This document shows positions 51,901 through 62,389 of a stretch of 64,000 nt of DNA, one piece after another. The DNA is from Rostratula benghalensis (Eukaryota > Chordata > Aves > Charadriiformes > Rostratulidae). The first letter of the stretch is position 1. Each line of letters starts with the position of its first letter. The position numbers and the translations under genes were made by a program. Under the pieces are notes generated by a model, which worked only from the letters and a program-made list of their open reading frames with translations, was not told the origin of the DNA and did not search any database. The stretch covers positions 6,136,182 to 6,200,181 of the forward strand of contig VXAI01000015.1 of NCBI GenBank assembly GCA_013399305.1. The letters are read 5' to 3'.

Positions 51901-54900
51901 CATGCTCAGAAGATGTGCAAAGAGTGTTGTTCACAAGTGCTGCAGGCCTGTAGCAGTTGGGTGTGGAGAACAAAGTTTCCCCATAACCTCACTGTGCCCA
52001 TTTCCTTGTTGACCTAAGCCTTTAGACCCCACTCTGTGTGCAGCATGAAAACCTTGTGGTGGCCAAACAAATTCACTGCTGGAGAGGATGCCAGCTTTCT
52101 TGGCTATAAAGAATCTCACCTTCTTCAGGTGAAGTATTTAATGTTGCTGTCCTAAACCTAACCTTACTGTCAGAGGTGTGCATTCATTAGTATATCACTC
52201 ACTTCATTATAAAATCACAGTGCTAGCTAGTCCATTTGCCTGTTGAAACTCCCTCCTTGTATATTTATGCAAAATTAAGGCTTGTAACCTTATAACAAGT
52301 CTTTGGATTTTTGTGATACTGGGCGCTTAACTTTTTTAACTGCACAAATGATTTTGGAACAGTAAATTGTTTTTCCACATAAAAAGCTCTTCCATCCTGT
52401 CCCCATGTCTATAACCTTCAGTCCTTGTTTAGTATCAGCAGCAGCCCTGTGAGAGAAAGCTCCACGGGAAAGTCTGGACTGATCCAAAACACCATAAAGT
52501 CAGGAGGGCACTTTTGATTATTTTCAGTGGACTCCAGCCCCTGTCTGTGCTGCTCTGTTTGCTGAGAGAACCCTTCCTCTTGCCTCACTGGAAAATACAC
52601 TTTGAGATTGGACTTAAGGTTTCATTCTGCAACTGCAATGATAATAATAATAATGATAATAATAATAATGATAATAATAATAATGATANNNNNNNNNNNN
52701 NNNNNNNNNNNNNNNNNNNNNNNNNNNNNNNNNNNNNNNNNNNNNNNNNNNNNNNNNNNNNNNNNNNNNNNNNNNNNNNNNNNNNNNNNNNNNNNNNNNN
52801 NNNNNNNNNNNNNNNNNNNNNNNNNNNNNNNNNNNNNNNNNNNNNNNNNNNNNNNNNNNNNNNNNNNNNNNNNNNNNNNNNNNNNNNNNNNNNNNNNNNN
52901 NNNNNNNNNNNNNNNNNNNNNNNNNNNNNNNNNNNNNNACACACTGACGGGGTGTTAACTTTGCGCCTTCCGCATAGGCAGGGAGACATGGCAGGGACAT
53001 CAGGGTTCTCAACCAGTTATCTCAGCACTTTCTGCCTCTCAGTTAATTCAATAGTGAAAACCTGTTGAGCATCAGACCATTCAATCAATGCACATTTTCA
53101 GACACCCGTCTATATTCTTCCTGTTTCTCAGAATCTGGGTTAAAACTAAAACCACACGCAGTAAAACACAAAATCCTGTTGTTTTGGTCCCTTCTAGAAG
53201 AGGCAAGACTCTTCTGCTGGACGATGGAAGCATGTATTCAACCTGCTGTTAAGAAAAAATTACTTTCTTTAGCTGTCCTGCTCTATTCCCAGGTGGCTTT
53301 CTGCTCTTCTCTTCTTTAGCCATCATATTAAATAAGGGAAGATAAAGCCATCTACTTAAGTAACCTGAAGAATGGTAATAGTTTTCAGGTCTGTCTTACT
53401 CTTGCAGCCTGTCTGGATAGGTTTTGTCTAGTGTGAGTTTTTCTTCCCCCCTCCTCTGTGTGTTGTTGACAGCGTACTTGTAGATGGCCTTTAAAAAGAC
53501 ATGAAATATCACTGCTGGGAAAAACACAGAACCCAAGTGTAGCATCTGTCCCGGGCTGTCCTATCACCTCCTTTGCCCCTCCTGCTGCCCCTGCCTGCTG
53601 AGAGCTGTCTCCAGAGCTCCCTGTAGGCTCCAGCACCTCCCTATAGGGCTACCTGGGTTACACACAGGCACATAAACTCTCCAAACCAAACAATGTCATG
53701 AAATCTTGTAATGCTGGTACCAGTGTGCAGAGAGTGCCTTTACAAATGAAAGCAGGATTGCTTTTCCCTCTGTTTCAGGCTTTTCCTCCTGACTAAACAA
53801 AAAGCTGAAGTACAAAAATAAGAGACACTATTGCTGTCCTGTCAAGAGAAGTTTTATGCTCACCTGTGTAATGCACCCTTTTTTCCTTCACCACACTGTA
53901 TCTCGGGAGTGAGACACGTGTATTTGTATTCTGTGCTGTCTGAGATGTGCTCAACTGGTTCTGTGCCGTATCCCCATAAAGAAAGGAAAACAGAAGTTAG
54001 GGAAATGGACACTTTTTGCACTCCCAGGGTTTGCACATTCAGGGCAAACTCTGAGTTCTGATCTCAGAGTGATTGATTTCTACATTTGTCTCTCCCACAT
54101 CACATGTCAGTTTGGATGAAATGATGTAACCAGGAGGCTTTACTGAGGAGGAAAAGTACAAGGATTAAAAATGCTCCCTCTGTTTTGAGCAGAAAACACC
54201 CTTTTGTTTTCTCTTTAAGGATACGTGTTTGTTTGTCACTGATGTAATGCCTGAAACAGCCATAAGTTTTTTTCCTATTCTTGCAGTCTACAAAAGCTGA
54301 TGTGTGTCTCATTTCTGCAGCTAACAGACTGTGCCACAAGGCACAAAAAATAGAAGTTCTAGCTATTTTTAATGATACAACAGTGTTTGCTTGTTTGTTT
54401 TCAATTTGAATCTAAGAATAGCAGTTAAGAGTGACTGTTGGGGAGAGCTGCGTTTGGTCACAAGTGAAATTGTCTCTCATGATTTCAACTTAATCTTTAA
54501 TTGACATTAGTCCACAGTTCAAAAAATTATTTGGCACAAGGGAGAACCCCTGAGGAGAACCCTTAGAAAAACAGAGGGTGTTCCAGGTACGGATGAAGGG
54601 GTGTTGGGAGGTTGGTGTGGGGCTGGCTGGGAGTAGAGCACCGGGCCAGGACGCTCTCTCTCAACCCCTCGGTTGCATGAATTGGATAATGATGTGTAGT
54701 AACAGCGCTGAACTCTTACAAAGACCCAGCCTTGCTGCTGGCCAGCTGGAAAGCCTTGCTGCCAGAGCAGTTTTGAGGTTTCACATAAATATTTACCTGC
54801 CTGCAGTTGGCATCTTTCTGCATGTGAAACGCTGCAGGTTCCTTTGGAACAGATACATAGGCCCTTTAATCAAGTAGCTTGCACATGAGGTTATTTCAAG

Positions 54901-57900
54901 ATTTCCCCTGCAATACTGGTTTTTAACTCGAAACTGTGGACTGTAACACTTGTAAAATCTTTAATTGAAATGCTGGTCCTGTCTAACCCTGTTTCCTATG
55001 CAAACATCCAGTAGTCACAGCAGAGTTTTGTATTTGTTAACATACACCTTCATCCTTCATTTCATGATGTATGTGCCTGTTTGTCTCTTGGAAGAACGAT
55101 GTGCACTCTGCTCTGCATTGCTACAGGTGGTAATACCTTGATGAAATCCAACCCAGATTGCAGGCTGGCTCACAACAGAAAAGTGGTATCTTTTAGAAAT
55201 TCAAAAGCAATTTGAAGTGTTTCAATAAATGTGTTTTCTAAATAAGTTTTTCACTGAGGAGAACTGTCTAGGGTGATGCAGATCCACCTCTCCCTGTAAC
55301 GTGTCCTGTGTGGTAATCCAAAGTAACCCCGTGTATCATGTTTGCCTCTTTTCTTTTTAATGGAATGCTTTTTCTTTCCCTTGCTCCAGTCTTACCTCTT
55401 CTGTGTCTGTACTTTCCTGACCAGGATCTTTACAGCCATAATGCCCATGGTAGCAGCTGGATTGATTCCAGACGATCCCACATTGCAGCCAATAAGAAGA
55501 CTTGTGTCCCTTGTAGGATTTTTTTAAATATATTTTTTTAAAATGTTTGGTACCGTGGTTTCCTTTTGCATGACCCTGTGTTAACATGAGCTGCTGGTTG
55601 CATTCTCATCGGCTGCCTGTGGGATCACAGAAGGACAAAGTGCCAATCAGAATGACCAGTCAGTACACACCTCATCGTAGTCCTCCATGCTCATCCTCCA
55701 GTATTGACATTTTGTCACTTTTTGCCTTAATGTTACCCTGCTAAACCAATCATTACTCATTTGGAAATTGCTGCAATATGCAGTTTTAACCAGCATTTGT
55801 TAATTTTGCTTACTAAGCCTGCCTGTTCACAATTCACACCAATGCTTTTTCAGAAACCCATGTCATTCTAATTCTACAATTCCAATTCTGCAGATCCGTT
55901 AGTTGGATTCACAGAACGTAACGGCTGATATTTACATTCATTTCCAGTGTTAATTACAGGCTGTTGCTTCCGTGTCTTTCTATCTATACACTCTGTATTT
56001 TGTCTTTAATTATGTATTTTGGAATAGAGTATACACTCTCAATAATCAGTTCTATCATCCTTTTCTTGGCTGTCCCTGGAAGATGTGGATAGTTGTTGAT
56101 GCAAAGCCTCTTTGCATTAGAACAGCTGCTTTAGTATCTTCACATTTACAGCAGCAACACAGTATTTAAATTCTGTTCCTCTCCACACAGATGTGCTTTC
56201 CCCAAACATCCACCATGAGAGTTTTCTAGGCATAATAACCATTTTCGTTGCTTCAGAAGGAATTAAAAAAGCCTAACCCTTCTGCTTCATGTAGAGATTT
56301 TACAAACATATTTTTCTCTTACTAAATTTCATGGTAAAGTGGAAAAATTACTGAACTTTGAAACTTACTGCATAAATACAACAGTCCTTTGCGTGGACTT
56401 CAAGATATCAAGCCTGACTACAGGACCAAAAGTTCTTAGCAGAAAGCCTCAGTGATTAGACATTTCTTTTATCTGCTGGAATGGGATCTGGCCCTGAAAA
56501 GACATAGCATAGATGTGTGAATGGATGAGTTCCTGTGATGAAGATGGTAGAAAAGTATGAGGCTAATGACGTGCAAAAGACTTATTTCACTATTAAGGCT
56601 GCACATTTGAAGCCAGGAAATGCAAAAGTTCAGGTCCTGCTAGCAATATTAGTTATCTGGCATTGCACTCTATTAGCTTTTTTTTATCACTTTCTAGTCG
56701 AGAAATAATTCTTCTTAATAGTCTTAGCAATTCCCATCATGCTTTCCTGCACGTACGATAGGGTATTTCCTCAGAAAAGCTGCCTCAAACCTCACCTGAC
56801 ACTCAGCCAGCCCCCCGTGGGACTGGAGACTCTGAAGGCAGAACTCATGGTCTGCACGAGGTGGCTGGGACGGTTGGGATCATGGTACTGGGGGTGACAC
56901 GAGGGAGTGGGGGTGGAGGACAAACACCGAGGGCGGTGGGGTGTGGACACAGGGTCAGGTTTGTGCCCTGACAAATACTCTCTCACCCGTCAACGCTGAG
57001 TTTGTATTTGCTTAGTCTCATGCCATAGAAGCATTTAGCCTTTCCCACCCTGCATCAGAACCGCGTTGTGCTTGGTACCACGTAAGAAAAATGATATCTA
57101 CCTCCTAAAATGTGCCTTTAAACCCCAAAGGGTGTGCAACCAATTCAGACCTTTGGTAGCTGGAACCACAACTTTTGCATTTCTCAGCAGCCCCAAGCGC
57201 TGCACTAACACCTCTTGTGCTGAACTCGTGACGAACGTGGAATTTGCCTAATCAAGTAACTTCATCCTGTGCAAATAAGATGAGAGGAAGGACTTTTCTA
57301 ACTGTATTTTTTTAGCTCTGTTGTCAGCTGGCAATTTGTTAAATGGCTGTTGGTTCATGTACGTCATTATCTTAGAGCACCCAAGCCGTGTGACAGGAAA
57401 TGACGTGCACACTTGTGTGCATTCACGTAGAGCCTTCATCCTGCAAACCCTCGTGCACGTACGTGCACTTATTCATTTACTTTTGCAGGAATTGACTCTG
57501 TGTATCCAAATCCGTACACTTGATAAAAATGTGGAGGCTTATTTTCTTATCTGATGAATTTCCCTGCTGATGCCCTTAAAAACATTATTTCTGCTTGATG
57601 GTAAATGCTCCAGATTCAGTGCCAAAGATACCACTTTACGTATGCCGAGAAACTAACCCGGGTTGTGCCGCTGCTTTACCTCAGGGCTGGGGAAGGGGCA
57701 ATAAGCATCTAAAGTGATACTTGCACCTTGCAGAGTCAACAGCATTTAGAGCTTATCTGAAGCTTCCATAGCCAAACCGCTTGAGATTGCAATGACTTCA
57801 TCTCTAATAACATTTTGACATGCACTCCCATCGGGCTTCACTGCCTTGAGTTTCTGCAGATGCAAACAGATTGTTTTGCTCTGTGTTTTGTTGTGCTGTG

Positions 57901-58119
57901 TATCGTGTGGAGCGTTTGAAGAATTTTCAAGATGGTAAACAGTCTTCTTTCTTTTCCCTCCCCTCTCCCGGAAGGTTTAGTTTCTTCTCTCGTGATAAGA
58001 AACGTATGCAGGCATCACAGAAAAATGTCCACTTCCAGGATACTTTTGGAGAATGGTCAAATTCAAATAAAGATGACTCCTACACCGAACAAGGACAAGA
58101 AGCCTTGCAGCACCTGTGA
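36513..58119 (+). CDS. RILPL1: RILP-like protein 1
   Basis: Rab effector of the RILP family, linked to centrosome and primary cilium and known to bind LRRK2-phosphorylated Rab8/Rab10 through its RH2 domain. Exons: 36513-36812, 40380-40530, 45306-45424, 46780-46998, 50448-50620, 51143-51235, 57975-58119; 399 residues (human 403). The RH1 domain lies in exon 1 (TVMDVYDIASAVGQEFERVI ... RLMPKVVRVLEILEVLVSRN). A long coiled coil spans exons 2-4 (QIAQLQEENKQLMTNLSHKD, KKLKEVVDKQRDEIRAKDRE). RH2 is in exon 5 (DPNRPRFTLQELRDVLHERN, about 284-303). The tail KRLFSFFSRDKKR ends in QGQEALQHL. Intron 2 uses a GC donor. Introns are far larger than in the neighbouring genes. Poly(A) signals lie at 60409-60414 and 60534-60539, implying a 3' UTR of about 2.3-2.4 kb. 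Confidence 0.96.
36813..40379 (+). other. RILPL1 intron 1
   Basis: A 3.6-kb intron. It holds T-rich runs near 39600-39630 and, on the minus strand, a 64-codon ATG-started open frame (39910-40104) with a favourable start context. No repeat family was recognised. Confidence 0.6.
39910..40104 (-). CDS. Small antisense open frame in RILPL1 intron 1 (doubtful)
   Basis: 64 codons starting MAPYVPFCCEDQIKE and ending GMLILKE. The start context is AAAGGATGG, with A at -3 and G at +4. Composition is balanced and not low-complexity. No family is recognised and no splice or poly(A) context supports a gene, so this may be chance. Confidence 0.12.
   Translation of the reverse strand: MAPYVPFCCEDQIKETVVSGKTTKYEQESPPASPEAAAKGVIKAPETSQCGPGESVLGMLILKE
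41128..41640 (-). mobile_element. CR1 LINE fragment (5'-truncated, degenerate)
   Basis: On the minus strand an open frame from 41618 to 41235 is similar to the reverse transcriptase region of CR1 ORF2 (GPDKMHPRVL, then SLTSVPGKMMEQILLEAM, then KGKSCPTNPVAFYDRVT and AFDTIPHNFILSKF). Soon after, at 41128-41180, comes the complement of the CR1 3' end (TTTGGGTTGGAAGAGGCCTTTAAAGGTCATC in part). Much of the catalytic domain and 3' region between these two parts is missing, so this is a 5'-truncated copy with an internal deletion. It lies antisense in RILPL1 intron 2 and cannot be active. Confidence 0.85.
44049..44134 (+). CDS. RILPL1: Candidate alternative terminal exon in RILPL1 intron 2
   Basis: Preceded by CCTCTCCACTTTCCCAG, a strong acceptor. 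Spliced after exon 2 it continues in phase: ...FQKHE then EPEELEEDVTDKHFPPF and LSPPPEIKRIM, then stop. That would make a short RILPL1 (about 178 residues) with RH1 and part of the coil but no RH2. Whether it is used, and where such an mRNA would end, cannot be seen; no AATAAA lies close behind. Confidence 0.3.
46999..50447 (+). other. RILPL1 intron 4
   Basis: A 3.4-kb intron between exons coding ...GEEVK and TEPNNDDC. Open frames up to about 145 codons occur, but none has an ATG with coding context, splice sites or a known family. Nothing else recognised. Confidence 0.5.
52637..52688. repeat. (ATAATAATG-like) microsatellite abutting the gap
   Basis: Array built from AAT/ATA triplets with ATG every fifth unit (pattern ATGATAATAATAATA repeated about 3.5 times), ending directly at the run of Ns. 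The repeat probably caused the assembly break. Confidence 0.9.
52689..52938. other. Assembly gap (250 N)
   Basis: Run of exactly 250 unknown bases inside RILPL1 intron 6. The round number suggests an estimated or fixed-size gap. Translated frames crossing it are meaningless. Confidence 0.99.
55425..55527 (+). CDS. RILPL1: Candidate alternative terminal exon in RILPL1 intron 6
   Basis: Acceptor TGTACTTTCCTGACCAG precedes 103 nt that continue exon 6 in phase: ...GIKRL then IFTAIMPMVAAGLIPDD, PTLQPIRRLVSLVGFF and stop. It would replace the usual soluble tail (FSFFSRDKKR...) by a hydrophobic one, giving a protein of about 385 residues. A possible internal donor CTT|GTAGGA at 55512/55513 would join exon 7 out of frame and end after one Val. 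The sequence reads like real protein and I suspect it is a conserved isoform end, but this is not checked. Confidence 0.5.
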
Positions 58120-60560
58120 CTAAAAGCTTGAGGTGTTCAGATTACCGCAGTAGATCTCGACAGCCTAGTAACAAGAAGCTTCTGTAAACAAATCCAGCAG
58201 CTCATCACTCCTGTTTGCCTTGCACACCGCAGCGGCTGTGCCTCAGATGGACTCTTCAAAAGGGAGCCCTCGCTCTTTTCTTGGTGACTGTCTGCTGGAA
58301 ACAGAATCCAAGCTCTGTAGTAGCAGTCGCTGATACCCTGGGACATCGAAGCTTCTAGATGACTTGTTTTGTGCTGATTAACAAGTCCGTGGTCTTGTTC
58401 ATGCATTAACTCCAGTAACACAAGCTTCTTTAAACCAAAAAAGGACCTGTGCCGTTATTAGGAGTTTGTTTGCAGTGTAAAATACCTAGCGGCAAAGACT
58501 CTTTTACCCTGGTTGTTTGCTTTTTATTTCTGTAAGAATCTTTTCAAGAGGGATACGACAGCCGGCCGCCCTCCACGGCGGGTCTTAGGGCTGCTGTGTC
58601 CTGCCCAGTTCAGCTGGTGTCTGCGTTTCGCAGAGGAACAGCTGGGAAGTCCACCTGATACAAACTGCTCAACTGGAGTAGCCTTGCAAGTGTACATTTC
58701 CCTTCCTGCTTATAGTGCCTAAAGCATGAAGAAACCCACGTATGAGGTGAGCGTGCCTTGCATTTTGCCATGAGTTCTGCAGTACTAATGGAAAACAAAC
58801 TGCTTACAAGGAGGAATTCTAACACTTGAATTTTTTCCTTCTTACCAGGGACGTCCCCCTAGAGCAGCAGACAGCTGCTGGAAAGGAATTAGGTCTCTTT
58901 CCCACAGACAGGTTGAGTCACACTCCACTTTTCTGTCTAGATAAGGCTGCCAAACTTCAGTGAGACACGTCCTCAATTAGCTGCCATACACTATTTTAAC
59001 TGACTTAGAGATGAGAGTTTCTCTGATCAGTGTAAACACTACTTGGGCAGAACAGAGGAATCCTCTGTGTGCAGGCTGCTCCCCAGGTTGCTGTTTGGGG
59101 GCTGGCAGTTACAGGGGCTTGACTTGCCAGCACAAGCCCAACCCAGCTGAGCTGCCAGGAGTGGGGACTGAGATCTGCTTTGTGACTGAGCTCACGAGGC
59201 CTCAGTTGGGCTTGCAGAAGCCATGACACTGAAGCCCCCTGCAGCAGAGGTGTTGCCTGCAGCCTGGTGACAGCACACCAGACTCGGCACTGCTTTCGCA
59301 GCGATGGGCTGGATGCGGCTCTTCTCCCAGCTGTAACTGTGCTGTGTTGGGAACATGGATCCTCTTCTAGGCAGAGAAAGTGTTCACTGTGCCTCCCTGC
59401 TGTCACTGCAGTGCGGGGTGGGGGGGAGGTGGCTTTATGTGAGACCTCTGCATTTGAAATAGCGATGGTAGCGCCCGATGCTGCATTAGGCAGATACCGC
59501 ATTTGCCTGGTTACGTTTTGGTAACACATTTTTAAGTTTTACACTTACACAAAGCTGTATCCATAAAACAGCAGCACTTCCCCCTTTGTGCAAAAAGCAA
59601 TTCTTAAACTGGGGGGAGTGCCTTCATTTAATGGTACTTCAGTTGCCAAGATCTCGATTTCATTTTCACATTAGGGGGAAAGAAAAAAAAAAAAAGTACA
59701 CTACAGTTGTATCAAGCAGTAAATTGTGAATGCTGCCCCTGGAGTGTCTCCTGAGCAGAGCTGACAGTCATTCAGCACATTCAGAAGAGATGCAGTGATC
59801 AGCAACAAGGCAAGAATGCAGTGGATGCAGGGCCTGAATAAGCACATGGCTTTTGAAATCAGCTGAGGGCAATGAGCTGGGATAACAGACACACACGGAC
59901 TGAGCTGTTTCCCAGCACCTAAGCTGGGCTGTCACAAAGGACATCTCCTGGCCTGGTGCACGTAAAGCTCCTCCCGCCGGAGGCCAGGGCACCGTTGTCG
60001 GGTGAACTCTGCAGCCAGTTCCAACAATGGCAGTACAGCCTTCCCCCACTCAACTCTGCAGCCCGTTACCTCAAAAATCTCCATAGTTACTCCTGACCTG
60101 CTAAGCATTAACCACTTTGCTCCTCATCCTCCTGCTAGAAATGCCGAGTTGAAACACTCCCGAGTGCCATGGGAAAGGGTGGTGCGTGGAGAAAAGCAGG
60201 TGAAGAGCTGAAGACCGGTCACGTGTTGTTTCTCGATGCTCAGGTAGAATCTGCTTTTAGCAAAGGGGCCAGGATGTTGTCAGGCGAGGGCCATAACAAT
60301 CCTGCCTGCAAAGTGCAGGATCACTGACGGTTTTTTGGGTTGGTTTTTTTTATTTGGTTGGTTGGTTGGGTTTTTTTTCTGTTGGGCAGTAAATCATTTT
60401 AACAGTTCAATAAATATTTCTGAAAAACAAGTATTTCTGCAAGACTGGTGTCCTTTTGTTTGTGGAAACTTAGTACCATCTCTGTGGGTCTGTCTTCTTT
60501 CCCCTGAAAAAGGCTCACACGACCCTTCATGGAAATAAAGCCTCAAACTGTGCAAGGTTT
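58120..60560 (+). other. RILPL1: RILPL1 3' untranslated region
   Basis: Sequence after the RILPL1 stop (58117-58119) up to AATAAA signals at 60409-60414 and 60534-60539. A T-rich tract with GGTTGGTT repeats (60330-60380) precedes the first signal. A 174-codon minus-strand frame at 59005-59529 has no family resemblance and is taken as chance. From 60561 to about 61300 I see nothing before the SNRNP35 3' end. Confidence 0.55.
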
Positions 60561-61310
60561 AGGGTAGGACCAAAGGCTGATTAAAAAATACTTTTAAATA
60601 CATTAACAAATATTTAGGAATTGCCTACGATGACAACGCTACAGAGCCTTTTCTAGAACACTCTAAACTGCTGAAGGGAAAATGGGTGTCTATGTACACA
60701 TCCTGGCTCTGAAAAAAAGGAGAAAGGAGACGCCTTGCCCCATTTTCCTCCGTTTGGGTACAAGCAGCAGCAAACCTGGATTCCAGAACCAGAGTTAAGC
60801 TCTGGGCAGACAGGACTCCGCTCGCAGAGAGGAGAGGCCAGGGCGGGTGCAGCCTGCAACCACACTGAACCAGGCATCATCGTCCTTCGGTGATTGTCCG
60901 TGGACTGATCAGGAGCATGAGGAGTTTCCTGTCCTGCTGACTGCCCTGTAGCGCACATTCCTCTAACCAAAGGGAATGGCATCCTCCCAGGAGGTAGAGA
61001 GACTGCTTCTCTCACCTCACATAGTTAAGGCCATTACTGTGTCTTTGAGAAAATGAAGTCCTTTCCCATCACCTGCCTAGGGCACATTTTCCAGAAGCCT
61101 GGTTGGTTGTTATTCCATTATTATTTCAACAGGTGGCAATTTCATACAGGGCATCCCTCTCCCTGCAGGAGAGTGGACATCGGGCACCCAAAGAATTAAA
61201 TACGGAGCTCTCCCCTGAGCCCAGACCCAGACGGGTATCTAACCAGGCCTGTGCTCGGGTTCAGTGGCACGTTCCTTACATTCACCAGTTCAAAAACACA
61301 AATGCAGAAG

Positions 61311-61316
61311 TTTATT
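61311..61316 (-). terminator. SNRNP35: SNRNP35 poly(A) signal
   Basis: TTTATT on the plus strand, i.e. AATAAA on the gene strand, about 110 nt after the SNRNP35 stop codon, so the 3' UTR is short. Confidence 0.6.
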
Positions 61317-61426
61317 TTCTCTGAAGAACAATTCAACTGGTACCTGAACTGCCTTAGCAACCCAACCACAGAGAGGTTCTGGCAGGCGAGTCACAGGCAC
61401 AGCAGCACAGCCCAGACAAGGCGCTG

Positions 61427-62224
61427 TCACCGATGCTTGTCATCCTCTCTTTGTTTCTTGGAATCTCTTTCCCTGCTCCGGTCTCTATCCCTCTCCTTCC
61501 TGTCTCTGTCTTTCCTCTCCCTCCCTCTGCTCCTCTCCTCTTTGGAGTCCCTTTCTCTCTCACTTTCACCCCAAGCCCACGACCGCTCCCTTTCCGGCCA
61601 TCGCTTGTCTCTGCTCCTTTCGTGGTCTCGGTCCCTTGTTCTCCAGTCCCTTGTTCCTTCACGAGACCAGTTTCTTTTCTCTGCTGAGCCTTCCCCATAG
61701 AAATCATTATTCATGTTTGGCAAATTAATGGGCTTTCGGAAAGGCCTGTCCCGTCCTCCAAACCGTAGCTGCCCAGATTCTTTTTTGCCTCCAAAACCAC
61801 CCCCAAGCCTCCGAGGAATCCATCCTTTGAGAGTTCTCTCCAGTTCAAAGTCCACAAAGATCTCATGCTGGTCAATAACCAGCCTGTTGGCATCTCTGTG
61901 GGCCTTCAAGAGAGCACGCTCCTCTTTGTACTCAATAAATGCATAACCCTTGGAAAATCCTGTGACCAGGTCTTGAACCAGACGGATCTTCCTAATGTCT
62001 CCATACCGGGAAAATACTTCCTTTAACTTTTCTTCTGTTGTCTGAAGATTGAGCCTTGCCACGAACAGGGTGAGGTGTGGATCTCCTGTGACTCCCTTGT
62101 TGGGTACGTAGCGTGCCAGCATAGCCCTCCATATGGCCCGGTCGTGGGGCTCCTCGTCCGTGCCATCGATGCTCCCGGCTTTCAGGGGGTCGTACTCCTT
62201 CGCTATGGGGGCCCAGTCATTCAT
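61427..62224 (-). CDS. SNRNP35: U11/U12 small nuclear ribonucleoprotein 35 kDa protein
   Basis: Component of the U11/U12 di-snRNP of the minor spliceosome, counterpart of U1-70K. The whole 265-residue protein is coded by one exon, as in mammals (human 246). The N terminus MNDWAPIAKEYDPLKAGSID is nearly invariant in the family. An RRM follows, with RNP2 LFVARL (about 53-58) and RNP1 KGYAFIEY (about 92-99). Then come the Gly-rich link RRLGGGFGGKKESGQLRFGG and PFRKPINLP. The C-terminal ~85 residues are Arg/Glu/Asp-rich with many RD/RE pairs and are longer than in human. An acceptor (GGTTTTTTCCCCAG) just before the ATG and a donor at 62557-62556 in the CpG island show a non-coding first exon. Confidence 0.97.
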   Translation of the reverse strand: MNDWAPIAKEYDPLKAGSIDGTDEEPHDRAIWRAMLARYVPNKGVTGDPHLTLFVARLNLQTTEEKLKEVFSRYGDIRKIRLVQDLVTGFSKGYAFIEYKEERALLKAHRDANRLVIDQHEIFVDFELERTLKGWIPRRLGGGFGGKKESGQLRFGGRDRPFRKPINLPNMNNDFYGEGSAEKRNWSREGTRDWRTRDRDHERSRDKRWPERERSWAWGESERERDSKEERSRGRERKDRDRKERDRDRSRERDSKKQREDDKHR

Positions 62225-62389
62225 TGTCTACTGGGGAAAAAACCCCACGTGTCACACAGGTAATTCAGGAAGAGAAGCAAGAAGTGCAAGAAGCACTTTC
62301 AGCACTGCTGTACAGTATTTTTCAAGAAAAAAAAATCCCCCCAAATTTGACAAACTTCAATAAATCGGCAATATGGCTGTTGTTTGTGT

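Larger units (their letters stand above)
51236..57974 (+). other. RILPL1 intron 6
   Basis: The largest intron of the gene (6.7 kb). It contains the microsatellite, the gap and the candidate alternative exon at 55425-55527. The rest shows no exon, RNA gene or repeat that I recognise. Confidence 0.6.

Noticed and set aside
59005..59529. 174-codon minus-strand open frame in the RILPL1 3' UTR
   Set aside because: No start context, splice sites or recognisable family; Ser/Thr/Ala-rich chance frame.
61251..61700. 149-codon plus-strand frame rich in Ser and Leu
   Set aside because: It is the antisense shadow of the SNRNP35 charged tail.
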